Below are positions 7,776-16,204 of a stretch of 43,873 nucleotides of DNA, in pieces. Numbering within the stretch: position 1 is the stretch's first letter; each line of letters begins with the position of its first letter. The translations under genes were made by a program, and so were the position numbers. Below the pieces are notes generated by a model. The model saw only the letters and a list, made by a program, of their open reading frames with translations. It ran no database searches and had not been told where the DNA came from. The stretch is from Janthinobacterium sp. ROICE36 (GTDB lineage Bacteria > Pseudomonadota > Gammaproteobacteria > Burkholderiales > Burkholderiaceae_D). The stretch covers positions 1 to 43,873 of the forward strand of contig NZ_PEBS01000049.1 in NCBI RefSeq assembly GCF_002869965.1. Direction: 5' to 3'.

Positions 7776-8636
7776 ATGCGCCGCCCTTGCCTTGCACTGC
7801 ACCTCACCGCCGCCCTGCTGCTGTCCAGCCCCTTCCACCTTGCCCATGCCGTACCGGCCGCGGCCGCCAGCGCTGCCACCCCGCTGGTCATCGGCGAAAG
7901 CTTTGTCATCGATTCGCAGGCGCTGAAGGAAAAGCGCCACATGAATGTGTACATGGCGCGCGCCTGGGATACGCCGCCCGATGCGCCCTTGCCCGTGCTG
8001 TACATGCCGGACGGCGGCGTGGCGGAGGATTTCCTGCACGTGGCCGGCTTGCTGCAAGTGTCGGTAGCGAATGGCACGATGCGTCCCTTCATGCTGGTCG
8101 GCATGCAAAACACGCAGCGCCGGCGCGATCTGACGGGGCCGACGGACAGTAGCGAAGACCGCAAGATCGCCCCCGTGGTGGGCGGCGCATCCGCTTACCG
8201 GGCTTTCATCCGCGATGAACTGATGCCGGAAGTCAAACGGCGCTACCGCACGACAGGCGAAACGGCCATTATCGGCGAATCGCTGGCGGGCCTGTTCGTG
8301 GTGGAAACGTATTTGCTGGAACCGCAGCTGTTCGACCATTACCTGGCATTCGACCCCAGCCTGTGGTGGAACCATGGCGCCCTGCCGCGCCAGGCGGCGG
8401 CCCTGCTGGCCAAGGGCAAGCCAGGCAAACACAGCCTGTACCTGGCGTCCAGCAGCGAAGCGGGCATCGCCGTCGAAGTGCAGCGCTTGTCCCAGGTGCT
8501 GGAAAAACAGGCGCCGCCCGGATTGCAATGGCACCAGGAAAAGATGCCGGAAGAAAGCCATGGCACGATCTATCACCCGGCCGCCTTGAAGGCATTCCGC
8601 GCCCTGTTCAAGGCGCAAGAAGCGGCCAAGCCGTAA
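7776..8636 (+). CDS. Secreted alpha/beta-hydrolase esterase (Fes/IroE-like, PF00756 type)
   Basis: A 286-residue protein with an N-terminal signal peptide (cleaved near AHA-VP). The fold is recognisable from PVLYMPDGG (oxyanion region), the nucleophile elbow GESLAG with Ser169, the strand AFDPSLWW, and the C-terminal catalytic His262 in SHGT. This arrangement is typical of the putative esterase family that includes siderophore esterases and S-formylglutathione hydrolase relatives. The substrate is unknown; a periplasmic ester hydrolase is the safe description. ATG 7776 follows CACAGGAAAAC. No siderophore gene is adjacent, so a siderophore role is not supported. Confidence 0.8.
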   Translation: MRRPCLALHLTAALLLSSPFHLAHAVPAAAASAATPLVIGESFVIDSQALKEKRHMNVYMARAWDTPPDAPLPVLYMPDGGVAEDFLHVAGLLQVSVANGTMRPFMLVGMQNTQRRRDLTGPTDSSEDRKIAPVVGGASAYRAFIRDELMPEVKRRYRTTGETAIIGESLAGLFVVETYLLEPQLFDHYLAFDPSLWWNHGALPRQAAALLAKGKPGKHSLYLASSSEAGIAVEVQRLSQVLEKQAPPGLQWHQEKMPEESHGTIYHPAALKAFRALFKAQEAAKP

Positions 8637-8731
8637 AACATGGACAAACTGTAATCTGGTACGGGACGTGCCCGCCGTCACTGGCGGGTAAAATCGGCGG
8701 CCCATCTTCCCCCGCCTGAGTCCAGATACCA

Positions 8732-9586
8732 ATGAGCTTTTTGCAATTATTTATACTTTCCATCGTCCAGGGCTTTGCCGAACTGTTGCCCGTGTCCAGC
8801 TCCGCCCACGTCATCATGGCGGAAAAATGGATGGGCCTGGACCCCACGTCACCGGAACTGACCATGCTGCTGGTGATGCTGCACACGGGCACCATGTTTG
8901 CCGTCATCGTGTATTTCTGGAAATCCTGGCGCGCCACCTATTTCAGCTCGGCCACCGCCTTTCGCAGCAATGTGCTGCTGCTCGTGGCCGCCACGGCCCT
9001 GACGGGCATCGTCGGCTTCGGCTTGCTGAAGGGCATTACCCACGTCATGAGCAAGGATGCGCCCGACTTTGAAATCGAGCACCTGTTCGGCAACGCCAGA
9101 CTGATGGCCGCCGCGCTGGCCGCCGCCGGCGTGCTGATCATCGTTTCCTCGCGGCTAAAGGCGCGCGACGGCGGCAGCCTGTCCATCGGCAAGGCCATGG
9201 TGATCGGCGCAGTGCAAGGCCTGTGCCTGCCCTTCCGGGGCTTTTCCCGCTCCGGCGCCACCATTTCCGCCGGCATCGCCATGGGCGTGCCGCAGCGCCG
9301 GGCCGAGGAATTCAGCTTTGCCCTGGCCGTGGTGCTGACGCCCGCCGTGCTGGTCAAGGAAGGCTGGCGTTTCTACCAGGCCGTGGCAAAGGGCAGCCTG
9401 GACCATCTGCAACACGGCAACAGCCTGCTGCACCTGCTGGGACCCAGTCTGCTGGGCATGCTGCTATCCTTCCTGGCCGGCTTGCTGGCCCTGCGCTGGC
9501 TGTCGCGCTGGCTGGAACAGGGCCGCTGGCATTTCTTTGGCGCGTATTGCCTGCTGGCCTCCTTGGTAGTGCTGTACGTAGGGTAA
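8732..9586 (+). CDS. uppP: Undecaprenyl-diphosphatase, UppP/BacA family
   Basis: A 284-residue polytopic membrane protein (about eight helices). It recycles the C55-PP lipid carrier of cell-wall synthesis to C55-P and can confer bacitracin tolerance. The first signature QGFAELLPVSSSAH (residues 13-26) keeps Glu17 and His26. The second, RGFSRSGAT (169-177), keeps the catalytic Arg173, but has RG where most family members have PG. The sequence is more divergent than the housekeeping UppP of many bacteria and may be a second paralogue. A TAAAAT element lies in the 95 bases upstream. Confidence 0.85.
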   Translation: MSFLQLFILSIVQGFAELLPVSSSAHVIMAEKWMGLDPTSPELTMLLVMLHTGTMFAVIVYFWKSWRATYFSSATAFRSNVLLLVAATALTGIVGFGLLKGITHVMSKDAPDFEIEHLFGNARLMAAALAAAGVLIIVSSRLKARDGGSLSIGKAMVIGAVQGLCLPFRGFSRSGATISAGIAMGVPQRRAEEFSFALAVVLTPAVLVKEGWRFYQAVAKGSLDHLQHGNSLLHLLGPSLLGMLLSFLAGLLALRWLSRWLEQGRWHFFGAYCLLASLVVLYVG

Positions 9587-9644
9587 AATCGCCGGGTTTC
9601 TGGTTTATACACACATCCCAGCCAGGTTTTACAGAAAGCCAACG

Positions 9645-10214
9645 ATGAATTTCGCCGCCACCGCCGCCCTCTCCCTTGCCATGTCCACCGATGCCTTCGC
9701 GGCCGCCGTGGGCAAGGGCGCCGCCCTGCACAAGCCGCAATGGCGCGAGGCGCTGCGCACGGGCCTGATTTTTGGCGTCATCGAAGCCATCACGCCCATC
9801 ATCGGCTGGGCCCTGGGCAGCGTGGCCGCGCCCTACGTGGAAGCGTGGGACCACTGGATCGCCTTCAGCCTGCTGGGCAGCATCGGCCTATTGATGATAC
9901 GCAACGCCCTTGCCGACGCCGACGAGGACGAAGCGCCCGCGCAGTCGCACTCGTTCTGGGTGCTGGCCGTTACCGGCCTGGCCACCAGCATCGATGCCAT
10001 GGTGGTGGGCGCTGGCCTGGCCTTACTGGGCGCCAACATCGTCGTGACGGCCGCCGCCATCGGCTTTTCCACCTTCGTCATGGTGACCCTGGGCGTGATG
10101 CTGGGCCGCGTGCTGGGCACGGTGGCGGGCCGGCGCGCCGAGCTGGTGGGCGGCCTGGTGCTGATCGTCATCGGCTGCGTGATTTTATACGAGCATATCG
10201 GCCATCCTGCCTGA
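9645..10214 (+). CDS. mntP: Manganese efflux pump MntP
   Basis: A 189-residue membrane protein with six predicted helices arranged as two inverted repeats. The two family signatures are present, one per repeat: LSLAMSTDAFAAAVGKG with Asp16 and LATSIDAMVVGAGLAL with Asp117. These are the residues needed for Mn(II) export in the family. The length matches the usual 185-190 residues. The 58-base leader is too short for a yybP-ykoY manganese riboswitch, so regulation is not visible. It follows uppP in the same direction, but a TAAAAT-type element at the uppP end suggests its own promoter. Confidence 0.9.
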   Translation: MNFAATAALSLAMSTDAFAAAVGKGAALHKPQWREALRTGLIFGVIEAITPIIGWALGSVAAPYVEAWDHWIAFSLLGSIGLLMIRNALADADEDEAPAQSHSFWVLAVTGLATSIDAMVVGAGLALLGANIVVTAAAIGFSTFVMVTLGVMLGRVLGTVAGRRAELVGGLVLIVIGCVILYEHIGHPA

Positions 10215-11039
10215 GGCCTGGGCCGGTGCGAAAAGCTGGCCCAGCAATGTCACCAGCAAGGCGGCGCAACGGCCATCCGGGTCCTTGTCGGGATCGAACA
10301 CTGTCACGGTCATGCCGCAGCAGCGGCCACCGTTGCGCACGGCACGCAGGATAGACAGCAAGGCCTCGGGCGCAATGCCGGGACTGCCTGGGGAATCGAC
10401 GGCTGGCATCGACGCTTGATCGAGCACATCGACATCGAGGTGCAGCCAGAAGCGCCTCGGCTCGGCCCTGTCCGGCACGGCATTGATGCGGCGGGCCACG
10501 GCGGCGGGCCCGGCCGCGTTGGCGTCAAACACATCGATGCGCATGATGGCCGTGTCATTCACGTCCGGCCATTGCGTCATCAGCGCTTCGCCCCGGCCCG
10601 TGGCCAGGGCCAGGTCCATGCCGGCCACGGCGCCCAGGCTTTGCGCAGCAGCATCGTTGCCCGGATGCCGGAAATCGCTATGTCCATCCCCATGTAGCAG
10701 CGCAATGCCGCCAGCGCGCCGGCCCCCCGCCAACGCTCCCAGCAGCACGGAACAGTCGCCACCTATAAGCAGCGGAAACACGTCGCGCGCATGGCTGTCG
10801 GCCACGCGCGCGGCCAATTCCAGGTTGAACGCGCGCATCGTCACGCCGTTGTACAGGCGCGTGCCGGGCTGGGCCAGGGGCGTCTAGGCCGGACGCGGCA
10901 GCGACACGCTGGCGCTGGCGCCCACGGCAGCCGCCAGCCCATTCGCCATCAGCACGGCCGGGGCGCGCCAGGTGCCCGGTTCATGGTCGGGATGCAAGGG
11001 CCGCAAGCCCAGCTTGGAAGGAGCAAGAATAATTTCCAT
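10185..11039 (-). pseudogene. Arginase/agmatinase-family gene interrupted by an in-frame TAG
   Basis: Codons 1-51 (MEIILAPSKLGLRPLHPDHE onward) match the N-terminus of arginase-family proteins. Codon 52 is TAG (10884-10886), and the same frame then continues for 233 codons with the rest of the enzyme: GGDCS, HGDGHSDF and LDVDVLD, the three manganese-binding motifs of ureohydrolases. GGDCS instead of GGDHS occurs in a bacterial subfamily and is not itself damage. A single CAG-to-TAG or TAC/TAT-to-TAG change explains the stop. The 3' end overlaps convergent mntP by 30 bases. Either a recent nonsense mutation, a sequencing error, or translation restarting at an internal GTG/ATG (10844/10838) is possible. 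A restarted protein would still hold all the metal motifs. Confidence 0.8.
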
Positions 11040-11209
11040 GCATGACTTTACAATCCAGGTTGATGTACGGACACACAGCGTGCCGTCGGGGGTCATGATA
11101 GCCGCAACGCAGACCTGGCAGGCGCGCACGCCACGGCCATCGGCGTGGGCAAACGCGCGCTTTGTGCTACAGTCATGACTCTGCATTCATGTCTCGCAAG
11201 GTGACCATC

Positions 11210-11416
11210 ATGGAAACTCTGGAGCTGCTTTTTGCCTCGCTGGTGCGCGATACGGCCGTATCGATACGCGACCACCATGTGCCTTTTGCCATCAAGCACG
11301 ATGAGCGCGCCTATTTCGAGTGGATGGATGGCCACCCGATCAATGGTTATGTCCAGGAAGCGTATCGTGAGATCGAGGAAACAGCCCAGCAGATCCGCGC
11401 CATTCGCGCTGGGTGA
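11210..11416 (+). CDS. Very small protein of unknown function
   Basis: A 68-residue protein (METLELLFASLVRDTAVSIR ...) with no signal or membrane segment. AAGGTGA at correct spacing sets the ATG at 11210; upstream in-frame starts (11162, 11189) are less likely. It is rich in charged and aromatic residues, which is compatible with a small folded helical domain. No family was recognised. Confidence 0.5.
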   Translation: METLELLFASLVRDTAVSIRDHHVPFAIKHDERAYFEWMDGHPINGYVQEAYREIEETAQQIRAIRAG

Positions 11417-11525
11417 TGACGCTAGTTGAACCATGGCTGACAGTATTGATACAGATCAACGACTCGACCGTTCGATACGCGTAAAAAGGTCTGGGCCACG
11501 ACAATCAGGTCTGGAGGCCGGAGAC

Positions 11526-11831
11526 ATGGATCAGCAACAAAGACACCAGATCAGAGGCTATGCATTTCATGTGGCGGGGGCGCTGGAGAAGGATGGGCGC
11601 TACAGGGGGATGATTTTGATCAGCAAGCGCGGCGATACGCAGCAGGTGTACGCCAAGCCCGTGCTGATTGAAACACTCAGCAGCTTCAAGTCCGTGCATG
11701 CGGCCTTGATCGAGGCATCGGCCTACGCCCAGGAACTCATCTATAGCAACGCCATCACGGCGCTGCTGGCCGCCGATGCGCCAGCCGGCGGCAAGCAGGC
11801 GCCACAACAGCCTGACCTGGTCGGCAATTAA
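11526..11831 (+). CDS. Small protein of unknown function
   Basis: A 101-residue protein whose core (GYAFHVAGALEKDGRYRGMI and a following strand-helix) looks like a small alpha/beta domain. The ATG at 11526 follows GGAG. The frame extends upstream to 11433, but without a better site. A glycine/glutamine-rich tail ends the protein. It sits in a run of unlinked tiny genes with no functional clue. Confidence 0.5.
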   Translation: MDQQQRHQIRGYAFHVAGALEKDGRYRGMILISKRGDTQQVYAKPVLIETLSSFKSVHAALIEASAYAQELIYSNAITALLAADAPAGGKQAPQQPDLVGN

Positions 11832-11913
11832 GACTAGCAAAGCCAGGAGCAGCGCCACCCGGGTGGGCGGACGGCGCGTATAATCACGTACCCCTTGCCT
11901 AGAGTGCGTCACC

Positions 11914-12159
11914 ATGGAATATGTGAATTTACCGCTGGTCTTCCTGATTGGCTGCGCCCTGATTGCCTTGCTGGCCAAAAAGAATGGCTACTCGTGGTAC
12001 CTGTTTTTCTTTGCCATCGCCGTGCCCGCTCCACTCTTACTGCTGGCCCTGCCGCACGTGCTGGGAGTGGAGACGGCTTCGCTGACCGCCGTACGCCTGG
12101 CCGCCGCCCTGCTCTTCCCTGTGGCAGGTTTGCTGGTGGCCTTGCGGCGCAACAGCTGA
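11914..12159 (+). CDS. Small inner-membrane protein
   Basis: An 81-residue protein that is almost entirely hydrophobic: helices at about 5-22, 28-50 and 56-76, with a KKNG turn after the first. A TATAAT element at about 11879-11884 precedes it by some 30 bases. The family is unknown. It may be a three-helix membrane peptide of the sort often found as unannotated small proteins. Confidence 0.55.
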   Translation: MEYVNLPLVFLIGCALIALLAKKNGYSWYLFFFAIAVPAPLLLLALPHVLGVETASLTAVRLAAALLFPVAGLLVALRRNS

Positions 12160-12172
12160 TACAGCGCCCAGC

Positions 12173-12394
12173 TTAACGTGCCTGCATGCCATCGGCCAGG
12201 CTCCAGCCGACGGACAGCGCCAGTTGCTGCGCCTCTTTTTCATTGCTGCAATCATCGTAATCGCAGGTATCGGCATAGGCGCCGTGCGCCTGGTTCTGGC
12301 TGACATACGAACCGACCCAACGGCCATCGCGGCGCTGGCTGGCCGTGGCGCTGATGGTAAAACCTTTGTGGATGGTGGGATTTTCAAAAGACAT
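12173..12394 (-). CDS. Small protein of unknown function
   Basis: A 73-residue protein, MSFENPTIHKGFTISATASQ onward. The start at 12394 is set by a near-perfect GGAGGAAAT site; the longer frame to 12541 is unlikely. It contains two cysteines (DTCDYDDC) in an acidic stretch and an alternating beta-strand-like N-terminal half. Betaproteobacteria carry many such KGFTI-type small proteins without known function. Confidence 0.55.
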   Translation of the reverse strand: MSFENPTIHKGFTISATASQRRDGRWVGSYVSQNQAHGAYADTCDYDDCSNEKEAQQLALSVGWSLADGMQAR

Positions 12395-12539
12395 ATTTCC
12401 TCCGGTGCAAGAAACGTCAGCCAACTGACTGGCCTCCACTGTGCGCCATATGCCGCTCGCAGTCTGTACGTTTGACCACACACAGAAAGTACACACGCGC
12501 CTGTCCTCGCGGCGCCGGGCGATCGGGTATGATTTCGCC

Positions 12540-12970
12540 ATGTATGGACGATTCGATCAACATGACACGGCGCGCGCTCTGGCGTCATCCTTCGGCTGGA
12601 CAGACGCGGTGTTCGACAGCGAGGCCGAGCCGCACCGGAACGTCTCGCCCGGCACCTACCGGCCCGTGCTGCATATCGAGGACGGCATGCACCGCGTCGA
12701 CGACGTCTTCTGGGGCTACCGGCCCGCCTGGGCCGCGCAGGCCGTGCCCGCGCCCGGCAAGAAAAAAACCCCCATCGCCATCAATGCGCGGCTGGAAAAA
12801 CTCGCCGGTGCCTACTGGAAGCCGCTGCTGCGCGCGGGGCGCGTGCCTGCATGCTCGACGTGGCACTGTTCGAATGGCATGCCGTAGACAATCCCCTCGT
12901 GCCCACGGCCAGGCCCAAGGCGCCGCCGCCGGCATCGCCGCAAGGCGCGTTTGACTGGGGTGCCGATTAA
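12540..12970 (+). pseudogene. Decayed SRAP (HMCES/YedK-type) gene lacking the catalytic Cys2
   Basis: SRAP proteins shield abasic sites in single-stranded DNA by a covalent link through Cys2, exposed after Met removal (start MCGR). Here the start is MYGRF: codon 2 is TAT, one base from TGT. The early SRAP pattern follows (RNVSPGTYRPVLHIE, FWGYRPAWA, INARLEKL). Near 12840 the frame breaks: frame 0 stops at 12887, while another frame carries LFEWHAV, which resembles the family's GFYEW motif, and reaches a stop at 12970. The remaining half of a normal 220-residue SRAP domain is missing. I read this as a degenerate remnant; a short non-catalytic homologue of about 115 residues is the alternative. 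Confidence 0.6.
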
Positions 12971-14145
12971 GCCAGCCGCGCCAGCCGGCGCCACAGCGCT
13001 TCCAGCGGGCCCTGGCGGAAATGGCGCAGCCAGTAGCGGCTGAGTATCACCTGCCCCGCCATGATCGCTACGGCAAGCCCCAGCATCTCGGCCGGTCGCA
13101 GCCTGGCGCCCCAGCCCAGGCCCGGCCCCTGCAGCAGCCAGGTGCCGATCAGCGATTGCAGCAGATAATTGCTCAGCGCCATGCGTCCCACGGGCGCCAG
13201 CCAAGCGCCCAGCCAGCCCAGCATGAAGGGACTGGCCAGCATCAGGGCGGCTACATAGCCGGCCGCCAGCACGGGGCCGCCGGCGAACAGGCCCACTTCG
13301 AACAGGGCCGTATCGAACACGGTTTGATAGGGATCAGCCACCTGCCACGCGATGGCGCCCGCCGCCAGCAGGCTGAATGGCAAGCCCACGCCCAGTCCCA
13401 CGGCACGCACGCGGCGCCACAGACGCTGGTGGCGCTGCGGCTGCGTCAGCCAGCCACAGCGCACGGACAAGATGCCCAGCAGGAACAGCACTATGATATG
13501 CGGCAACATGACGATGGCATACAGCAAGGACACGAGGAAATCGTTGGCGCGCAGCCTGGCGACTGCCCACGCGCCGCCTTGCGTGTAGATGGCGTAACGC
13601 TCCGCAAAACTGTGCAGATCGCGCGCGATGTCCGGCGCGCCGCCCTGCTGACCCACGGGAATGAGCAAACACATGAACAACAAAAAGCCGCCCGCCACCA
13701 GCCAGGCGCGGTTGCGCACGCGGCTGAGCCTAGCGGCTGCCAGCGGCAGAATCAGCATGCCGGCGACGGCATACGAGGTCAGTACGTCGCCGCTCCAGAT
13801 GAGGAAACCGTGCAGCAAGCCAAATACCAGCAGCCAGCGCAGGCGGCGCCGGTAGGCGGCTTGCGCGGCCTCCCAGCTGCCCAGTTGACGCTGCAGGGAA
13901 CGTGTCTGCAAGGCAAAGCCGGCGCCAAACAGAAAGGCGAAGATGGGATAAAACTTGAACTGCGCCAGCGCCGCCACGCCGAAAATGACGAGCTGGTCCA
14001 GCACGGGCGGCGGCGCGGGCAAGGTGCCGTAACACAAGGAAATCGTGCCCCAGGCAAAGCCCCAGATATTCACCAGCAAGATGCCCAACACGGCGATGCC
14101 GCGCAGCACATCGAGCTGCAGCAAACGGCCGGGTTTGGCGGACAT
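12967..14145 (-). CDS. DUF418 family membrane protein (YeiB-like)
   Basis: A 392-residue protein with about ten transmembrane helices. It has the LDVLRGIAVLGILLVNI start typical of DUF418/YeiB proteins and a conserved C-terminal DUF418 segment (PVGRMALSNYLLQS near residue 330). These proteins resemble acyltransferase-3-type membrane enzymes, but their substrate is unknown. The gene starts 18 bases after the LD-carboxypeptidase gene and is likely cotranscribed with it, hinting at a cell-envelope role. Its stop overlaps the decayed SRAP gene on the other strand. Confidence 0.85.
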   Translation of the reverse strand: MSAKPGRLLQLDVLRGIAVLGILLVNIWGFAWGTISLCYGTLPAPPPVLDQLVIFGVAALAQFKFYPIFAFLFGAGFALQTRSLQRQLGSWEAAQAAYRRRLRWLLVFGLLHGFLIWSGDVLTSYAVAGMLILPLAAARLSRVRNRAWLVAGGFLLFMCLLIPVGQQGGAPDIARDLHSFAERYAIYTQGGAWAVARLRANDFLVSLLYAIVMLPHIIVLFLLGILSVRCGWLTQPQRHQRLWRRVRAVGLGVGLPFSLLAAGAIAWQVADPYQTVFDTALFEVGLFAGGPVLAAGYVAALMLASPFMLGWLGAWLAPVGRMALSNYLLQSLIGTWLLQGPGLGWGARLRPAEMLGLAVAIMAGQVILSRYWLRHFRQGPLEALWRRLARLA

Positions 14146-14163
14146 GGCGTTCAGGACGGGCGT

Positions 14164-15081
14164 TCAGGGGCGCGACAAGGTCGGGTAGTCGCTCACCTGC
14201 AGGCTGAAGCCGGACGCATCCGATTGCAGCCGCGCCTGGCCGCCAAACGGCAAGGTGACGCGGCGGCGGATGTGGCCGAACTCCAGCCCCGTCAGCACGG
14301 GCACCGGCAAGCGCTGGCGCACGTAGGTCAGCATGGCGTCAGCATCGTAGCCCTTGTCCATGGGACTCAGTTTGTAGCCGGAAAAGTCACCAAGCAGCAC
14401 CGCTTGCTGGCGGCCAATGACGCCCGCGTGCAGCAATTGCAGCAACATGCGCTCGACCCGGTAAGGGTGTTCGTTGACGTCTTCCAGGAACAGGATGCCA
14501 TTCTGAATCTCGGGGAAATACGGCGTACCCAGCAGATGCACGAGCATGGCCAGGTTGCCGCCCCATAATTTCCCCGTCACGTCGACCTGCGGATTGCCAA
14601 CGGACGTGCCCGTCACCGTATGCGTGGGGCCGGCCAGGCACGACCACAGTTGCGCTAGCGTAAATTGCTCGGCTTCGTCGCGCGTGAAATCGTCGCAGAG
14701 CATGGGGCCGGCAAAGCTGGCGCGGCCCGTTTTCGCCATCATGCCCATGTGGAAGGCCGTGAAGTCGCTGTAGCCGACAAACAGCTTGCGGCTGGCGGCC
14801 ATGAGGTCGAAATCGATGTCGGGCAGGATGCGGCTGATGCCGTAACTGCCGCGCAGGGCGATCACTACCTGCACATCCGGGTCGCTTGCCGCCGCGTCAA
14901 GCTGCGCCAGGCGGCCCGCATCCGTGCCGCCGAAGCGCTGAAATGTGTGCTCGGGAGCGTAGTAATTGTGGACGGTGGCGCCTTGCGCCTGCAAGCGAGC
15001 GATGCCGCGCGCCACGGCCGCTTCATCGGGCGCGCAACCGCCCGGTGCCACGATGGCGATGCCAATCTCAGGTGTCTTCAA
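14164..15081 (-). CDS. ldcA: LD-carboxypeptidase (peptidase S66, LdcA type)
   Basis: A 305-residue cytoplasmic enzyme that removes the terminal D-Ala from tetrapeptides in murein recycling. The Ser-Glu-His triad of family S66 is visible: Ser105 in VGYSDFTAF, Glu200 in LFLEDVNEHPYR, and His270 in GLEFGHIRRR. The oxyanion segment is ALRGSYGISR. Length and order match Pseudomonas LdcA. It is the first gene of a two-gene unit with the DUF418 membrane protein. Confidence 0.9.
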   Translation of the reverse strand: MKTPEIGIAIVAPGGCAPDEAAVARGIARLQAQGATVHNYYAPEHTFQRFGGTDAGRLAQLDAAASDPDVQVVIALRGSYGISRILPDIDFDLMAASRKLFVGYSDFTAFHMGMMAKTGRASFAGPMLCDDFTRDEAEQFTLAQLWSCLAGPTHTVTGTSVGNPQVDVTGKLWGGNLAMLVHLLGTPYFPEIQNGILFLEDVNEHPYRVERMLLQLLHAGVIGRQQAVLLGDFSGYKLSPMDKGYDADAMLTYVRQRLPVPVLTGLEFGHIRRRVTLPFGGQARLQSDASGFSLQVSDYPTLSRP

Positions 15082-15123
15082 AATATGCCTGGCTAGTCAA
15101 ATGGTGGGCGCGCCTAGTTACTT

Positions 15124-16041
15124 TCAAGCTGGCTGGGAGCGCATCTGGGGTGCCATCTTACCTTGCAGATGCACATCGATCAAGGCGAGCAGACGCTCGA
15201 TCAGCTGGGGCGGCATATCGTGCCCCATGCCTTCGATCACCTCCAGTCGGGCGCCCGGGATCAGCGCCGCCGTATCGATGCCGCAGGCGACGGGAATCAG
15301 GGGATCGGCGGCGCCATGGATCACCAATGCCGGGCAGCTGATGCTCGGCAGCAAGGCCGTGCGCTCGCCCGAGGCGGCAATCGCCACCATTTGCCGCGCC
15401 ACGCCTTCGGGGCAGCTGCCCCGCTGCAACGCCGCCTCGATGCGCTGGTACAGCAGTTTTTCCGAGACGGGATAGGCGGGGCTACCGATGACGCGCACGG
15501 TGGCAGCCATGTGCGCCATCAGTTCGGCGCGGCTGGCATTGCGTTTCGGACGTTGCAATAAAGCACTGCGCGCCGCCCGCGTGGGGCCGGGCAAGCCGCG
15601 CCGACCGCTGCTCGACATGATGGAAGTCAGACTGAGCACCTGCTGCTGCGCGCGCGCCGCCATCACTTGCGCGATCATGCCGCCCATCGACACGCCGATC
15701 ACGTGCGCCTGGGCAATGCGCAGGGCCGCCAGCAAGCCCAGCGCATCGTCCGCCATGTCATTCAGGGTGTAGGAGGTTTTCAGGGGCCAGCCGATGAGGT
15801 TTTTCACGAAGGCCAGCGGCAAATACGGCTTGCCCGCCTGCGCCATCTTGCTCGACAGGCCGCTGTCGCGGTTGTCGAAACGCACAACGCGAAAACCTTG
15901 CTCGACGATGCCTTCGACGAAGTCCGCCGGCCAGGCGATCAGTTGCATGCCCAGGCCCATGATCAGCAGCACACACGGGTTATCCGGGTTGCCGTGGCTT
16001 TCATAAGCTATGTTGAGGCCGTTCGCCATGATGGTTGCCAT
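15124..16041 (-). CDS. Alpha/beta-fold hydrolase
   Basis: A 305-residue protein with the canonical alpha/beta-hydrolase order: oxyanion strand LLIMGLGMQL, VRFDNRDSGLS, nucleophile elbow GVSMGG (Ser118), acid in VIHGAADPLIP and histidine in GMGHDMP. The N-terminal part (GLNIAYESHGNPDNPCVLLI) resembles the RdmC/aclacinomycin-methylesterase group. It is cytoplasmic, with unknown substrate. The ATG at 16041 was preferred to the longer frame (16068). It is transcribed toward ldcA, 42 bases away, possibly as one unit. Confidence 0.8.
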   Translation of the reverse strand: MATIMANGLNIAYESHGNPDNPCVLLIMGLGMQLIAWPADFVEGIVEQGFRVVRFDNRDSGLSSKMAQAGKPYLPLAFVKNLIGWPLKTSYTLNDMADDALGLLAALRIAQAHVIGVSMGGMIAQVMAARAQQQVLSLTSIMSSSGRRGLPGPTRAARSALLQRPKRNASRAELMAHMAATVRVIGSPAYPVSEKLLYQRIEAALQRGSCPEGVARQMVAIAASGERTALLPSISCPALVIHGAADPLIPVACGIDTAALIPGARLEVIEGMGHDMPPQLIERLLALIDVHLQGKMAPQMRSQPA

Positions 16042-16153
16042 GATAGCCTCTCTTCCAGGAACCAGCACGCAGGCACGATCGCTGCGGCCTTGGAATCAGC
16101 ATACCACTATTGCGATAGTGCCATCTCAACTCATGTGGAAGTCGAACTCAAGT

Positions 16154-16182
16154 GTTGCCGCGCCGGTACGCCGGGCGGCAAC
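16154..16182 (-). terminator. Hairpin downstream of the HemS-family gene
   Basis: An 8-bp stem (GTTGCCGC with GCGGCAAC, 16154-16161 and 16175-16182) encloses a smaller CCGG/CCGG stem. It lies 20 bases after the stop codon of the HemS-family gene. There is no T-tract, so confidence as an intrinsic terminator is limited. Confidence 0.4.
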
Positions 16183-16204
16183 GCTGCAGTCCCAACGCTG
16201 CTGC

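Noticed and set aside
7776..8636. Siderophore esterase role for the secreted alpha/beta hydrolase
   Set aside because: The fold fits, but there are no siderophore genes nearby and no Fur-type site upstream.
9587..9644. Manganese riboswitch (yybP-ykoY) before mntP
   Set aside because: The gap is only 58 bases and lacks the conserved paired elements.
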